A DNA stretch of 33,888 nucleotides from Rudaea sp. (lineage in GTDB: Bacteria; Pseudomonadota; Gammaproteobacteria; Xanthomonadales; Rhodanobacteraceae). A model generated the notes under the pieces. The model ran no database searches, was not told the origin of the DNA, and worked only from the letters and a program-made list of their open reading frames with translations. The stretch covers positions 1 through 33,888 of the forward strand of contig JANWJJ010000085.1 of the NCBI GenBank assembly GCA_025451955.1, read 5' to 3'. Numbering within the stretch: the stretch's first letter is position 1; every line of letters starts with the position of its first letter. The translations under genes were made by a program, and so were the position numbers. This document shows positions 18,258 to 27,449 of this stretch, one piece after another.

Positions 18258-19193
18258 TCAGTCGGCGGCGACACGCGCTGCCTTGACGCCATCGCGCAGA
18301 TCGATCAGGCCCTGCCGGTATTGCGACATCCAGTTGCGCGGCACGCCGAAACCGTGACCGACATGTGGCAGGTTGATGACTTTTCCATTTTTTACTTTAT
18401 CCACAAATACCACCGTCGCCGGCGGATTGCAGACCTTGTCGATATCGCCTTGCAGCACGATCCACGGCGCCGGAACGGCCGGCACGGTTTTGAACACGAT
18501 GCCGTACGGCGGCTTGTGCTGTTTTTCCGCGGTCAACCCGGCGCCTTCGCAAAAGGGTTTGTGGATGATCAGATCGGGGCAGAAACCGAGCGTCATCGCA
18601 CCGGAAAACCGCGTATCGCCGGCTTGCGCCAGCGCGGCGTAGGCAATCGTGGCGCCGGACGAATAGCCGACCAGAACCGGGTGGTATTGCGCTGATAAAT
18701 TCATCGCCGCGCGCACTTTCGTGCCGAGATCCGCGAGCACGCCGGCGGCATCGCTGCACGATCCCGTATCGGACTCCAGCGACTTGAGGAAAGCCGGTGT
18801 GCTGAATCCGGCGACCCAGTAGCCGAGACTCGCAGCGGTCTGCGCCATATCCCACACGCCCAGATTCCAGCCGCCGTCGCCCGAGGCGAACAGCGCCAGG
18901 CCGCGCGCTTCGCCTTGCGGCGCATACACGGTAACTTCGCCGATGCCGGGAAAATCGAGTATGCGTGTGGCTTTCGGATCGTGCGCGGGCGGCTTCGCCT
19001 TGTGCGTCGGATGCAAAGTGGATTTTGCAACTTGTGGATTATGCGGCACCGGCACAGTTGCGGGAACAATGATGGCCTGTGCCGGAACGGCGGCGGCCGG
19101 CGCTGGCGGATCGGCGGCGTAGCCGGCGCTGCCGAGTGACAATCCGGTCAGCGCAAGCGCGCGAATGAGGGTTCTGCGGGAGTTTACGAGCAC
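18258..19193 (-). CDS. VirJ/AcvB family protein, single domain
   Basis: LFASGDGGWNLGVWDMAQTAASLGYWVAGFST...VLVGYSSGATIAYAAL; ends 25 nt before mprF start. Confidence 0.85.
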   Translation of the reverse strand: MLVNSRRTLIRALALTGLSLGSAGYAADPPAPAAAVPAQAIIVPATVPVPHNPQVAKSTLHPTHKAKPPAHDPKATRILDFPGIGEVTVYAPQGEARGLALFASGDGGWNLGVWDMAQTAASLGYWVAGFSTPAFLKSLESDTGSCSDAAGVLADLGTKVRAAMNLSAQYHPVLVGYSSGATIAYAALAQAGDTRFSGAMTLGFCPDLIIHKPFCEGAGLTAEKQHKPPYGIVFKTVPAVPAPWIVLQGDIDKVCNPPATVVFVDKVKNGKVINLPHVGHGFGVPRNWMSQYRQGLIDLRDGVKAARVAAD

Positions 19194-19318
19194 GATCGTT
19201 ACGCCGGATCACCCGGCTCCTTAGGCTATGACGTCCGGCGCCAGGGCGGCGCGGTTACGTGCAAATTATCGCACGGGAAACCGGTGCCCAGCGCGTCGAG
19301 ATACGCGCACGGCAGCGC

Positions 19319-19450
19319 TCAATGCGGCGGATTGTGCTCGTCGGCACTGCGCTTGGCCTGTTCGTCGGCGTGCAGTTCGAACCACATCGCGTTGAGGATG
19401 GCGAAGGCGCAGGCCAGGCCAAGGCCGAGAATCCAGCTGAAATACCACAT
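19319..19450 (-). CDS. cydX: Cytochrome bd oxidase small subunit CydX (not in the supplied ORF track)
   Basis: Manual translation: MWYFSWILGLGLACAFAILNAMWFELHADEQAKRSADEHNPPH; 13-nt gap after cydB. Confidence 0.93.
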   Translation of the reverse strand: MWYFSWILGLGLACAFAILNAMWFELHADEQAKRSADEHNPPH

Positions 19451-19462
19451 CGTCGCGTCTCC

Positions 19463-20596
19463 TCAATACATACCGTGTGAGCGGCGCACGTGTTCCAGAC
19501 TCACGCGCCCGCGTAGCACGCGATACACCCAGGCCGTATACGCCAGCACGATTGGCAGCAACACCACGGTGCTGAGCAACATCAGGCCGAGCGTGGTTTT
19601 GCTGCTGGAGGCATCCCACACGGTCAGGCTGCTGTTTGGATCCAGACTCGATGGCAGCAGGAACGGAAACAGGGCGAGGCCGGCGGAAAGGATGGTCATG
19701 GCAATGGCCAGTGCGCTGGCGGCAAACGCGATCCGGTAGTGCGACGCCAAGCTGAGTGCGGGCATCGCCGCCGCAGATATCACGGCCAGCAGCGGTGCCA
19801 GCCAGAATGCCGGATGCATGCCAAACCCGGCGAACCAGTTGCCCTGCGCGACGACGTGTTTGAGCAGGGGATTGGATGGCGCATCGCCGGCGATCGTCGA
19901 GACGATGGCGTAACCGGGCAGGCCGAATGCCAGCCAGGCGCCGGCGCCAAGGTAAAGCAATACGAAGGCGACCGAGGCACTACGCGCCACCCGCGACGCG
20001 CGCGCGGCGAGCACGATATCGGCCTTCATCGCCGCATATGCCGCGCCGTGCATCAGGATCATCGCCAGACTGATCAGCCCGCACAACAGGGCGAACGGCG
20101 ACAGCAAGCCGAGGAACGATCCAGCATAGATCATGCGCAGTTCTTCATCGAAGCGGAACGGCACGCCGAGAAACAGGTTGCCGAAGGCGACACCGAAAAT
20201 CAGCGGCGGCACGCTGCCATTGACGGTTAGAACCCAGTCCCAAGCATTGCGCCATTGTGGATTTATGGATTTATTGCGATAGCTGAAACTCACCGGACGC
20301 AGGATGAAGGCGGCCAGCAGCACGAACATGGCGACATAGAAGCCCGAGAACGCGGCCGCGTACAGTAGCGGCCACGCGGCGAACGTCGCGCCACCGGCAA
20401 GAATGAACCAGACCTGGTTGCCTTCCCACACCGGCTCGACCGTTTCCAGCAAGGTGCGGCGTTCGGCATCGTCGCGACCGAGCACACGCACCAGCGCGGC
20501 GATGCCGAAGTCGAAGCCGTCCATGACGGCGAAACCGATCAGCAGGACGCCGAGGATCAGCCACCAGATGACGCGCAGGGTTGCATAGTCAAACAT
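19463..20596 (-). CDS. cydB: Cytochrome d ubiquinol oxidase subunit II
   Basis: [57 protein letters not shown]. Confidence 0.97.
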   Translation of the reverse strand: MFDYATLRVIWWLILGVLLIGFAVMDGFDFGIAALVRVLGRDDAERRTLLETVEPVWEGNQVWFILAGGATFAAWPLLYAAAFSGFYVAMFVLLAAFILRPVSFSYRNKSINPQWRNAWDWVLTVNGSVPPLIFGVAFGNLFLGVPFRFDEELRMIYAGSFLGLLSPFALLCGLISLAMILMHGAAYAAMKADIVLAARASRVARSASVAFVLLYLGAGAWLAFGLPGYAIVSTIAGDAPSNPLLKHVVAQGNWFAGFGMHPAFWLAPLLAVISAAAMPALSLASHYRIAFAASALAIAMTILSAGLALFPFLLPSSLDPNSSLTVWDASSSKTTLGLMLLSTVVLLPIVLAYTAWVYRVLRGRVSLEHVRRSHGMY

Positions 20597-20666
20597 GGCG
20601 CGGCGCTCCGGATGTACTCGTCATTCCCGTGCAGGCGGGACTGCGGAGGCAGGATGCCGAAGCGAA

Positions 20667-20713
20667 CATTCGCGCAGCGAATGGCCCGTAGGGCATGCGA
20701 GAGGAGTCGCATG
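20667..20713. repeat. Array of three adjacent small hairpins (REP-like)
   Basis: CATTCGC-gca-GCGAATG, GCCC-gta-GGGC, CATGCGA-gaggag-TCGCATG back to back. Confidence 0.7.
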
Positions 20714-20747
20714 TAATCCAGTTCCTGCTCTTCTTCTTGAAGGGTAA

Positions 20748-21149
20748 AGCTTCCACTCCTCCTGCGGAGGAGCGGGTAACTTTTCTTTGCCCGTGCAAAG
20801 AAAAGTTACCAAAAGAAAGCACGTTGGCCTGCGCCCCAGGTTTTACGCCCTGCAAATCTGCAAATCTACGAACGGTTCCAGTCCACGAGTTCGGGGCATT
20901 GAACCGCGCCGCCGTCAAGCAATACCGGCGATACGCGCGCCGCCGATGACTCGATGAAACGTGAGAAGTACACCGTAAAAAGCCATTACGCCGCCTCAAC
21001 GAATACGTAATCGGGATCTGCGCAGCCTTTCCGGTTATACGTGTGTAAAACCTGGGGCGCCACGTAACGTGTTTTCTTTCTTGGTGACTTTTTTCTTTGC
21101 ACGAGCAAAGAAAGAAGTTACCCGCTCCTCCGCAGGAGGAGTGGAAGCT
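20748..21149. repeat. MITE-like element with ~100-bp imperfect terminal inverted repeats, between cydA and cydB
   Basis: Left arm 20748-20846 AGCTTCCACTCCTCCTGCGGAGGAGCGGGTAACTT..GCGCCCCAGGTTTTAC; right arm 21045-21149 is its near-exact reverse complement; ~200-bp interior. Confidence 0.85.
20776..20809. repeat. Perfect 15-bp hairpin inside left arm of the element
   Basis: GTAACTTTTCTTTGC-ccgt-GCAAAGAAAAGTTAC; degenerate counterpart at 21084-21121. Confidence 0.9.
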
Positions 21150-21177
21150 CTGCTTTAAGCGAAAACCAGAAATCATG

Positions 21178-22758
21178 TCAGGTCCCGACATCAATCTCAC
21201 GTTCCTGCGCGCGATCATCCACCGGCGGCGGCCACATGCCCAAGCCATCCGGTCCCTTGCGCGCGTAGCGCAGCATCAACACCGCGTCGACTACGGCGAG
21301 CACAGTATAAAAAACCACAAATCCAATAATGCTGAAAAGCACCTGGCCTGCCGAGACCGACGACACGCCGAGCGCCGTCGGCAGCACGCCGGAAATTGCC
21401 CACGGCTGGCGGCCGTACTCGGCGACGATCCAGCCCAGTTCGATCGCCAGCCACGGTAGCGGCAAACTCCACAGCGCCAGTTTCAGATACCAGCGTTGCG
21501 CGTCGAGCCGGCGTTTGCTCGCCAGCCAGAACGAATAGGCGAACAGCGCGATGAAATACAAACCGCACGCGACCATGATGCGGAACGACCAGAACAACAC
21601 CGGCACATTCGGAATCGTGCTGTCCGCGGCATGGTCGATGTCGGCGGGCGTGGCGGCAAGCGGATCGGCGAGCGTGCGCTTCAGCAGCAGGGCATAGCCG
21701 AGGTCGGCCTTGTGTGCATCGAAATCAGCGCGCGCTGCGACATCGTCGCGATTGCTGCGCAACTTCTGCATGGCCGAGTAGGCGATCAAGCCGCTCTGGA
21801 TGCGCGTCCGCGCATTGGCCACCAGCTCGGCAATGCCGGGCATCACGGTGTCGATTGAGCGCGTGCCGATCAGGCCCATGACCCAGGGAATGCGAACCGC
21901 GAAATGCGTGGTGCGGTTTGTCACATCGGGAAAACCGAACAGGGTGAACGATGCTGGCGCCGGCTCGGTTTCCCACATCGCCTCGATCGCGGCGAGCTTC
22001 ATCTTCTGGTTTGCCGAGATGTCATAGCCGGATTCGTCGCCGAGCACGACGACGGACAGCGCGGCGGCCAGACCGAAGCTCGCCGCCACCGTCATTGAAC
22101 GCTTGGCGAATTCGATATTGCGGCCGCGCAGCAGATACCAGGCGCTGATCGAGAGCACGAACATCGCGCCCAGCACGTAGCCTGCACTGACCGTGTGCAC
22201 AAACTTGGCCTGCGCGACCGGATTGAAGACGACGGCAGAGAACGAGGTCACTTCCATGCGCATGGTGTCGAGGTTGAACTGCGCGCCGACCGGAAACTGC
22301 ATCCAACCATTGGCGATCAGGATCCACAGCGCCGACAGATTGGTGCCGAGTGCGAGCAGCCAGGTCACGGCCAGATGTTGCACACGACTGAGACGATCCC
22401 AACCGAAAAAGAACAGGCCGATGAAGGTGGCTTCGAGGAAGAACGCCATCAACCCTTCCAGCGCCAGCGGCGTGCCGAACACGTCGCCGACGTAGTGCGA
22501 GTAGTAGGCCCAGTTGGTACCGAACTGGAATTCCATGGTTACGCCAGTGGCCACGCCCATCGCGAAATTGATGCCGAACAGCACGCCCCAGTACTGGGTC
22601 ATGCGTTTCCAGATGTCGCGACCGGTCATGGCGTAGACCGACTCCATGATCGCCAACAGCCAGCACAGGCCCAGAGTCAAGGGTACAAATAAAAAATGAT
22701 ACAAAGCGGTCAGCGCGAACTGCATGCGCGACAGGGTGACGACATCGGGATCGATCAT
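21178..22758 (-). CDS. cydA: Cytochrome ubiquinol oxidase subunit I
   Basis: MIDPDVVTLSRMQFALTALYHFLFVPLTLGL...GVTMEFQFGTNWAYYSHYVGDVFGTPLALEGLMAFFLE; start trimmed to 22758. Confidence 0.97.
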   Translation of the reverse strand: MIDPDVVTLSRMQFALTALYHFLFVPLTLGLCWLLAIMESVYAMTGRDIWKRMTQYWGVLFGINFAMGVATGVTMEFQFGTNWAYYSHYVGDVFGTPLALEGLMAFFLEATFIGLFFFGWDRLSRVQHLAVTWLLALGTNLSALWILIANGWMQFPVGAQFNLDTMRMEVTSFSAVVFNPVAQAKFVHTVSAGYVLGAMFVLSISAWYLLRGRNIEFAKRSMTVAASFGLAAALSVVVLGDESGYDISANQKMKLAAIEAMWETEPAPASFTLFGFPDVTNRTTHFAVRIPWVMGLIGTRSIDTVMPGIAELVANARTRIQSGLIAYSAMQKLRSNRDDVAARADFDAHKADLGYALLLKRTLADPLAATPADIDHAADSTIPNVPVLFWSFRIMVACGLYFIALFAYSFWLASKRRLDAQRWYLKLALWSLPLPWLAIELGWIVAEYGRQPWAISGVLPTALGVSSVSAGQVLFSIIGFVVFYTVLAVVDAVLMLRYARKGPDGLGMWPPPVDDRAQEREIDVGT

Positions 22759-22979
22759 GGCGACGCTTCGACAGTGACGACGGGGCTTGCATCGAGCAGG
22801 TGCTGCTGCAACGCGCTGGGGGAAAGATCGGTGCGCGGCTGCGGCGCGATGAAGGCGTAATACAGGATCGTCAATGCAACGAGTTTGACGAATACGACCC
22901 AGGTCAGTTCGAGCTTGTAGCGGCGACCGGCGCGCGAGGCGAGCCAGGAAAATGCGTGATGGCGGCGGTCGGCGTTCAT
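22755..22979 (-). CDS. cydP: Cytochrome oxidase putative small subunit CydP
   Basis: 74-aa single-TM protein (YKLELTWVVFVKLVALTILYYAFIAP) overlapping the cydA start. Confidence 0.8.
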   Translation of the reverse strand: MNADRRHHAFSWLASRAGRRYKLELTWVVFVKLVALTILYYAFIAPQPRTDLSPSALQQHLLDASPVVTVEASP

Positions 22980-23004
22980 CCCACGGGAATTCTACTCCGG
23001 CGTA

Positions 23005-23023
23005 GCGCGCGAATATAGCGCGC
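23005..23023 (-). promoter_or_regulatory. Candidate cydPABX promoter region
   Basis: GCGCGC-gaatata-GCGCGC inverted repeat; minus strand -10-like TATATT ~33 nt before cydP ATG; no clear -35 or ANR box. Confidence 0.3.
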
Positions 23024-23035
23024 CCGATGCCGCAA

Positions 23036-24358
23036 TCACGCCGCCGCGAACGCATCGCGCGTGAGGTTTTCCGGCGCTCTCTCGGTGCAGACGACATCGT
23101 CCTCGATGCGAATGCCGCCATAGCGCCGGAATTTATCCACTTTGTCCCAATTTATATCTTTTGACTGCGGCTTGTTCTTGAGTTCGGCCAGCAGCATGTC
23201 GATGAAGTAGATCCCTGGCTCGATCGTGGTCACCATGCGTGGTTCCAGCGTGCGGGTGAAGCGCAGGTAGGGATGGCCCGGTGGCTTCGCTATCGTGCCG
23301 CCGCTATCGTCCTTTTGGAAGCCGCCGACATCGTGCACCTGCAAGCCGAGCATGTGGCCGAGGCCGTGCGGGAAGAAGGCGCTGGACACACCGGTTTCGA
23401 CCGCAGCCTCCGCCGACAGGCGGATAAAGTTCTGCTCGCGCAGGATGCTGGCCAGCGCATGATGCGCGTGGATATGCAGTGCCGCGTAATCCTGTCCCTT
23501 TTTTACTTTTTCCACAAAGCTGCGTTGTGCCTTGTCGACCGCAGCGATCAGGATTTGAAATTCCTCGGCCTGTGCCGCCGCATAGGTGCGGGTGATGTCG
23601 CTGGCGTAACCGTGGAAGTTCGCGCCGGCATCGATCAGGAAGGAATCGGCATGTGCCGGCGGCGCGCGATTCAGATCGGTGTAGTGCAGCACCGCGCCAT
23701 GTTGGTTCAGCGCGATGATATTGCTGTAGGGCAGTTCGTTTTCGGTTTCGTGCACGGCATTGAGATAGGCCGTATTGATGTCGTACTCGGAATGCCCTGC
23801 GCGGAACGCGGCCTCTGCGGCACGGTGCGCGCGCGCGCCGAGCTTGCTGGCCACACGCAACATGGCCAGTTCGTAATCGGTTTTGTACGCGCGCTGCCAG
23901 TGCAGGTAATTCAGTACCGCAGGCGGATTGTCCGGCTTGATCGCGCCGACCGCCGCGTTGTCCTCGCCGATGATGGCGCAGCGTGCGAGATTCTTCGGCA
24001 GATGCGCCACGGCGTGATCGGATTCGCGGATGACAACGATATCGAAATGCTCGACCCAGTAGCCGGCCGGAGCTTCGGGCACGACATGCCAGTAATCCTG
24101 CGGCTGCAGATAGATCAGTTTCGGTTTTTGCCCGGGCGTGTAGGCGATCCACGAACCTGGCGCTTTCGTCACCGGCAACCAGTGTTTGAAATGCGGATTG
24201 ACCGCGAACGGATACGGCCGATCGTCGAGAAATTGGTAACGCGGCACGCCGGACGCGATCAGCAGATGCTCGAAACCGCCGCGCGCCAGTGCCGCGTCGG
24301 CATGCTGCTGCAAGGTTTGCAGATGCCCGGGATAAAGTTTTGCCAGCAGATCGGACAT
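23036..24358 (-). CDS. pepQ: Xaa-Pro dipeptidase
   Basis: M24 motifs DAGANFHGYASDITRTYA, FFPHGLGHMLGLQVHDVGGF, MVTTIEPGIYFI; N-terminal domain PepQ-like. Confidence 0.95.
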   Translation of the reverse strand: MSDLLAKLYPGHLQTLQQHADAALARGGFEHLLIASGVPRYQFLDDRPYPFAVNPHFKHWLPVTKAPGSWIAYTPGQKPKLIYLQPQDYWHVVPEAPAGYWVEHFDIVVIRESDHAVAHLPKNLARCAIIGEDNAAVGAIKPDNPPAVLNYLHWQRAYKTDYELAMLRVASKLGARAHRAAEAAFRAGHSEYDINTAYLNAVHETENELPYSNIIALNQHGAVLHYTDLNRAPPAHADSFLIDAGANFHGYASDITRTYAAAQAEEFQILIAAVDKAQRSFVEKVKKGQDYAALHIHAHHALASILREQNFIRLSAEAAVETGVSSAFFPHGLGHMLGLQVHDVGGFQKDDSGGTIAKPPGHPYLRFTRTLEPRMVTTIEPGIYFIDMLLAELKNKPQSKDINWDKVDKFRRYGGIRIEDDVVCTERAPENLTRDAFAAA

Positions 24359-24440
24359 GGTCGACGCTCGCGCGGAAAGGAACGTCTATTGTGCCGCAAG
24401 ATGCGCAGGCTGCGCGTAACAGCCGGATAAGCCGCGTAGT

Positions 24441-24791
24441 TCAGTCGAACTGCCCGCCCGGGCTCGTCACCCAGTCGTAGAGGATGTTGTAGTCCTCGGG
24501 CGCGATGTCGATGATGCGGAAGCCGGACCAGAACTGGCCGGGGACGTTGGCGGCTTCGCTCCATTGTTCGTGCATGCCGATTTCGAGCGCGTGCATCTGG
24601 CCGGTGGCGGCGCTGGGCAACTGGAAGGCGAACTGGAACAGCGCGTCTTCGGGCAATTGCCGGCTGCTGATCATCAACATGCCGTCGATGGACAGATTGC
24701 CGATATGGCCGATCTGTTGCCCGGTGAGGGCGTTGCTCACCTGGATGGCATGATGCGCGCGTTTGCGTTGCGAGCGGCGATGTTCGGTCAT
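24441..24791 (-). CDS. PilZ domain protein
   Basis: MTEHRRSQRKRAHHAIQV...IGNLSIDGM: RxxxR and NxSxxG c-di-GMP motifs. Confidence 0.88.
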   Translation of the reverse strand: MTEHRRSQRKRAHHAIQVSNALTGQQIGHIGNLSIDGMLMISSRQLPEDALFQFAFQLPSAATGQMHALEIGMHEQWSEAANVPGQFWSGFRIIDIAPEDYNILYDWVTSPGGQFD

Positions 24792-24819
24792 GGACGTTGG
24801 CCGGAAACGAAGCGATTGA

Positions 24820-27303
24820 TCATGCCGGCACCGGAACCGGGTCGTTGCCGACCAGTTGCTTGAGCGACGATACGATGGCCTTCCAGGCGCGGTCGACGAG
24901 CGATTCCTGCTCGGGTTCGACGATGCTGGCCTGACCGCCGATGATGTCGAGCGCAAGTTGCTCGAGCATGCGTTCGTCGGTGCGCACGCCGCGTTGATTG
25001 ACGAACAGACAGCGGCCGGTGAGGGTGGAAAACCACGCCAACTTGCGCCGTACCTTGTCGCCTTGTTGATTGGTGCGGAACTCGAACCAGGTGCCGAACG
25101 GCAGGGTCTTCAAGCGCTCGAACATGCGCGCCTGCTCACTGTCCGGCACCAGTGGTTTTTTCTTTTGCGCGGGTTTCGGCTTCGCCGGTTCGTCGAGGCC
25201 GATGTCGCCAAGACGGGTCTTGCTCTTGAGCTTGATTGCCAGCTCGGTGTTCGAGCTCGGGTTCTCGTCGTTCGCCGCCTCTTCCGGCAGGAACAAGTGC
25301 TTGACCACGGCCTGGATGTCGTCCTTGTGATAGCCGACCTGACCCAGCCCGGTTTCGATTTCCGCGCGCAACGCCATCGGGGGCTTGGAATCGCGGCCGC
25401 CGCCGCTGGCGAGCAATTGATCCGCCACGGCCAGGCGCTGCTTGTAGGTTTCGCTGTTTTCGCCCTGGCGCAGCAGGGTCAGGGCAAGGACATCCGTCCA
25501 GGCCTTTTCGAGCAGGGTGCGCACCAGCTTGTTCGGGCGCGCGGCGGCGATGCGCGCATTGATTGCGTCGCCAGCCTGTTCGCGCGCGACCACCAGTTTT
25601 TCCCGGCCCTTGGCGGCATCGACATGACGCCGCTCGGCCACTTCGGCCTTGCGCGCCAGTGTATGCATATGCTGCGACAGATCGCCGAGCATGTTTTCCA
25701 TCAGGCCCAGATCGCCGTCGAATTCCTGGGTGACGCGATCGACCACGATCTGCATCTTGTCGACCAAGCTGCGATCGGCCGGACCTTCGCTGTCGTCCAG
25801 CCAGTGACTGCCGGTTTCGGCGATCGCGTTGAGCAGTTGCCGTGCGGGATGCGTGCGCCGGGTGAAGAAGCTCTTGTCGCGCAATGCGACGCGCAGTAGC
25901 GGCACCTGCAACTTGGTCATCAGCGATTGCGTGCTGCCATCCGGGCGCACGTTCTTCATGATGTAGTCGAACAACATGCCGACCAGATCGATGGTGTCGG
26001 AATCCTCGGCAGCCAGTTGCGGCGTCTTGCCGTCGGGTGCGAGCTGGCGCAGGTGCGCGAGCAGATCCTGCTTCAGATGCGCCACCGAGCGCTGCACCAC
26101 TTTGCCACCCATCATCAGCGGCGAGATCGGTTTGGATTGCAGCGCACCGAGCACCGATTGCACGTCGTCGCCACTGGGGATGTGGCCGCTGCCGCCGGCC
26201 GCGGTATCGGCAACGCCCAGCGCATGCCGGCGTCCGGCCAGCAGTTCGCGCAGCGTGGTGAACAATTCAGAATCGCGTTCGTCCGCCGGCGCGGCATGTG
26301 CTTGCTCGGATGGCATCCAGTTGGGCATGCCGCCCGCACGCGGCGCCGTGTCCGCACCCATTGGAGCAGCGGGATAGGGGTGCATCCCGCGCGGCGTGTC
26401 CCGCGTAGGCGAAGTCGCTGCACCCGCACGGGCGGCTGGCGATGGCGAATATCCGAGCGGTGCTTGTGCTTCGGCTTGCCGCGATTCGGCTTGCTTGGCC
26501 GCCTCCGCTGTCGCGGTGTTTTCTGTAGCAGTGGCGCTGCCTTTGCCTCGCGGCATTTGCGCGCGCAGGTTGCGCAAGATGCGCTGATTGATCAAGTAGG
26601 TATTGACCGCTTCGTAGAATTCGCCGATCGCGCTGGTCGCCATCTGGTCGAACGTGCGATAGAGCAGAACGCGATGGTCGGTCGTGATGTCGAGGCAGGC
26701 GCAGGCGTGGCGCAGTGCGTCACCAAGCCGCGGCGGCCCGATCGGCAAGGTCTCCGCGTCGAACGCGGGCGCGCCGGCGAGCACGCCAAAACGATAGCCG
26801 AGTGCCGATAGCGCCGGCGCCTGGCGGATTTCGGCTTTTGCCGCGAGTTCCTGCAAGGCCAGCGATTCTTCCAGGTCGCTGGTTTCCACCAGCGAAAGTT
26901 CTTGCTTGACGGGTGTACCGGGACGCCGTTGCGCCGGTGCGTCGACAGCCGCCTCATGCTGGCGGTCGAAACGCGCCAGGGCATCTTCCATTGCCAGCAT
27001 ATAGCGAGGCGCGACATCGGCGCGGCCGCGCTTGATCTCGCGCAAGGTCTCGAAACATCGGTGTTGCTGTTCGTTGCTGCGACCTTGTTCGGCCAGCTTG
27101 AACAACTGCATCTCGACGTCGTTCAAGGTCGCCACCAAGGCGCGTTCCAGTCCGCTGGAACAGGCACTGAGAATGCCTTCGAGCAGGTTGCGCACACGCG
27201 GCGCAAGATCGGTGCGGCTGGCCAGCACAATCAGTGCCGGTTCGCTGTCGCCGATTTTCGGTCCCACTCCGCGTGTCGCCTGGTTCATGCTGTCGATCCC
27301 CAT
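24820..27303 (-). CDS. DUF1631 family protein
   Basis: 827 aa; VVQRSVAHLKQDLLAHLRQ...DLVGMLFDYIMKN...LQVPLLRVALRDKSFFTRRTHPARQLLNAIAETG and C-terminal GTWFEFRTNQQGDKVRRKLAWFS typical of DUF1631. Confidence 0.9.
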   Translation of the reverse strand: MGIDSMNQATRGVGPKIGDSEPALIVLASRTDLAPRVRNLLEGILSACSSGLERALVATLNDVEMQLFKLAEQGRSNEQQHRCFETLREIKRGRADVAPRYMLAMEDALARFDRQHEAAVDAPAQRRPGTPVKQELSLVETSDLEESLALQELAAKAEIRQAPALSALGYRFGVLAGAPAFDAETLPIGPPRLGDALRHACACLDITTDHRVLLYRTFDQMATSAIGEFYEAVNTYLINQRILRNLRAQMPRGKGSATATENTATAEAAKQAESRQAEAQAPLGYSPSPAARAGAATSPTRDTPRGMHPYPAAPMGADTAPRAGGMPNWMPSEQAHAAPADERDSELFTTLRELLAGRRHALGVADTAAGGSGHIPSGDDVQSVLGALQSKPISPLMMGGKVVQRSVAHLKQDLLAHLRQLAPDGKTPQLAAEDSDTIDLVGMLFDYIMKNVRPDGSTQSLMTKLQVPLLRVALRDKSFFTRRTHPARQLLNAIAETGSHWLDDSEGPADRSLVDKMQIVVDRVTQEFDGDLGLMENMLGDLSQHMHTLARKAEVAERRHVDAAKGREKLVVAREQAGDAINARIAAARPNKLVRTLLEKAWTDVLALTLLRQGENSETYKQRLAVADQLLASGGGRDSKPPMALRAEIETGLGQVGYHKDDIQAVVKHLFLPEEAANDENPSSNTELAIKLKSKTRLGDIGLDEPAKPKPAQKKKPLVPDSEQARMFERLKTLPFGTWFEFRTNQQGDKVRRKLAWFSTLTGRCLFVNQRGVRTDERMLEQLALDIIGGQASIVEPEQESLVDRAWKAIVSSLKQLVGNDPVPVPA

Positions 27304-27449
27304 CTACGGCTTCTGAATTCGGCTCAAGACCGGACTTTTCAGAGTGAATTCCATCACATTGCGCAGTCCCCGGACACGGCCGGAGACTTGCGCATCGACA
27401 ATCCCTAGCAGATTCTATGCCTGCGGCGGGAACACGGCCAGTGGCGGGA

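Noticed and set aside
20695-20949. 84-aa ORF in the cydA-cydB gap
   Set aside because: Composed of the repeat arm and interior; no domain, so treated as part of the MITE-like element.
22759-23121. N-terminal extension of the cydA ORF
   Set aside because: Out-of-frame overlap with cydP; CydA starts at MIDPDVVTLSR (22758).
23273-24430. 385-aa plus-strand ORF
   Set aside because: Antisense to pepQ.
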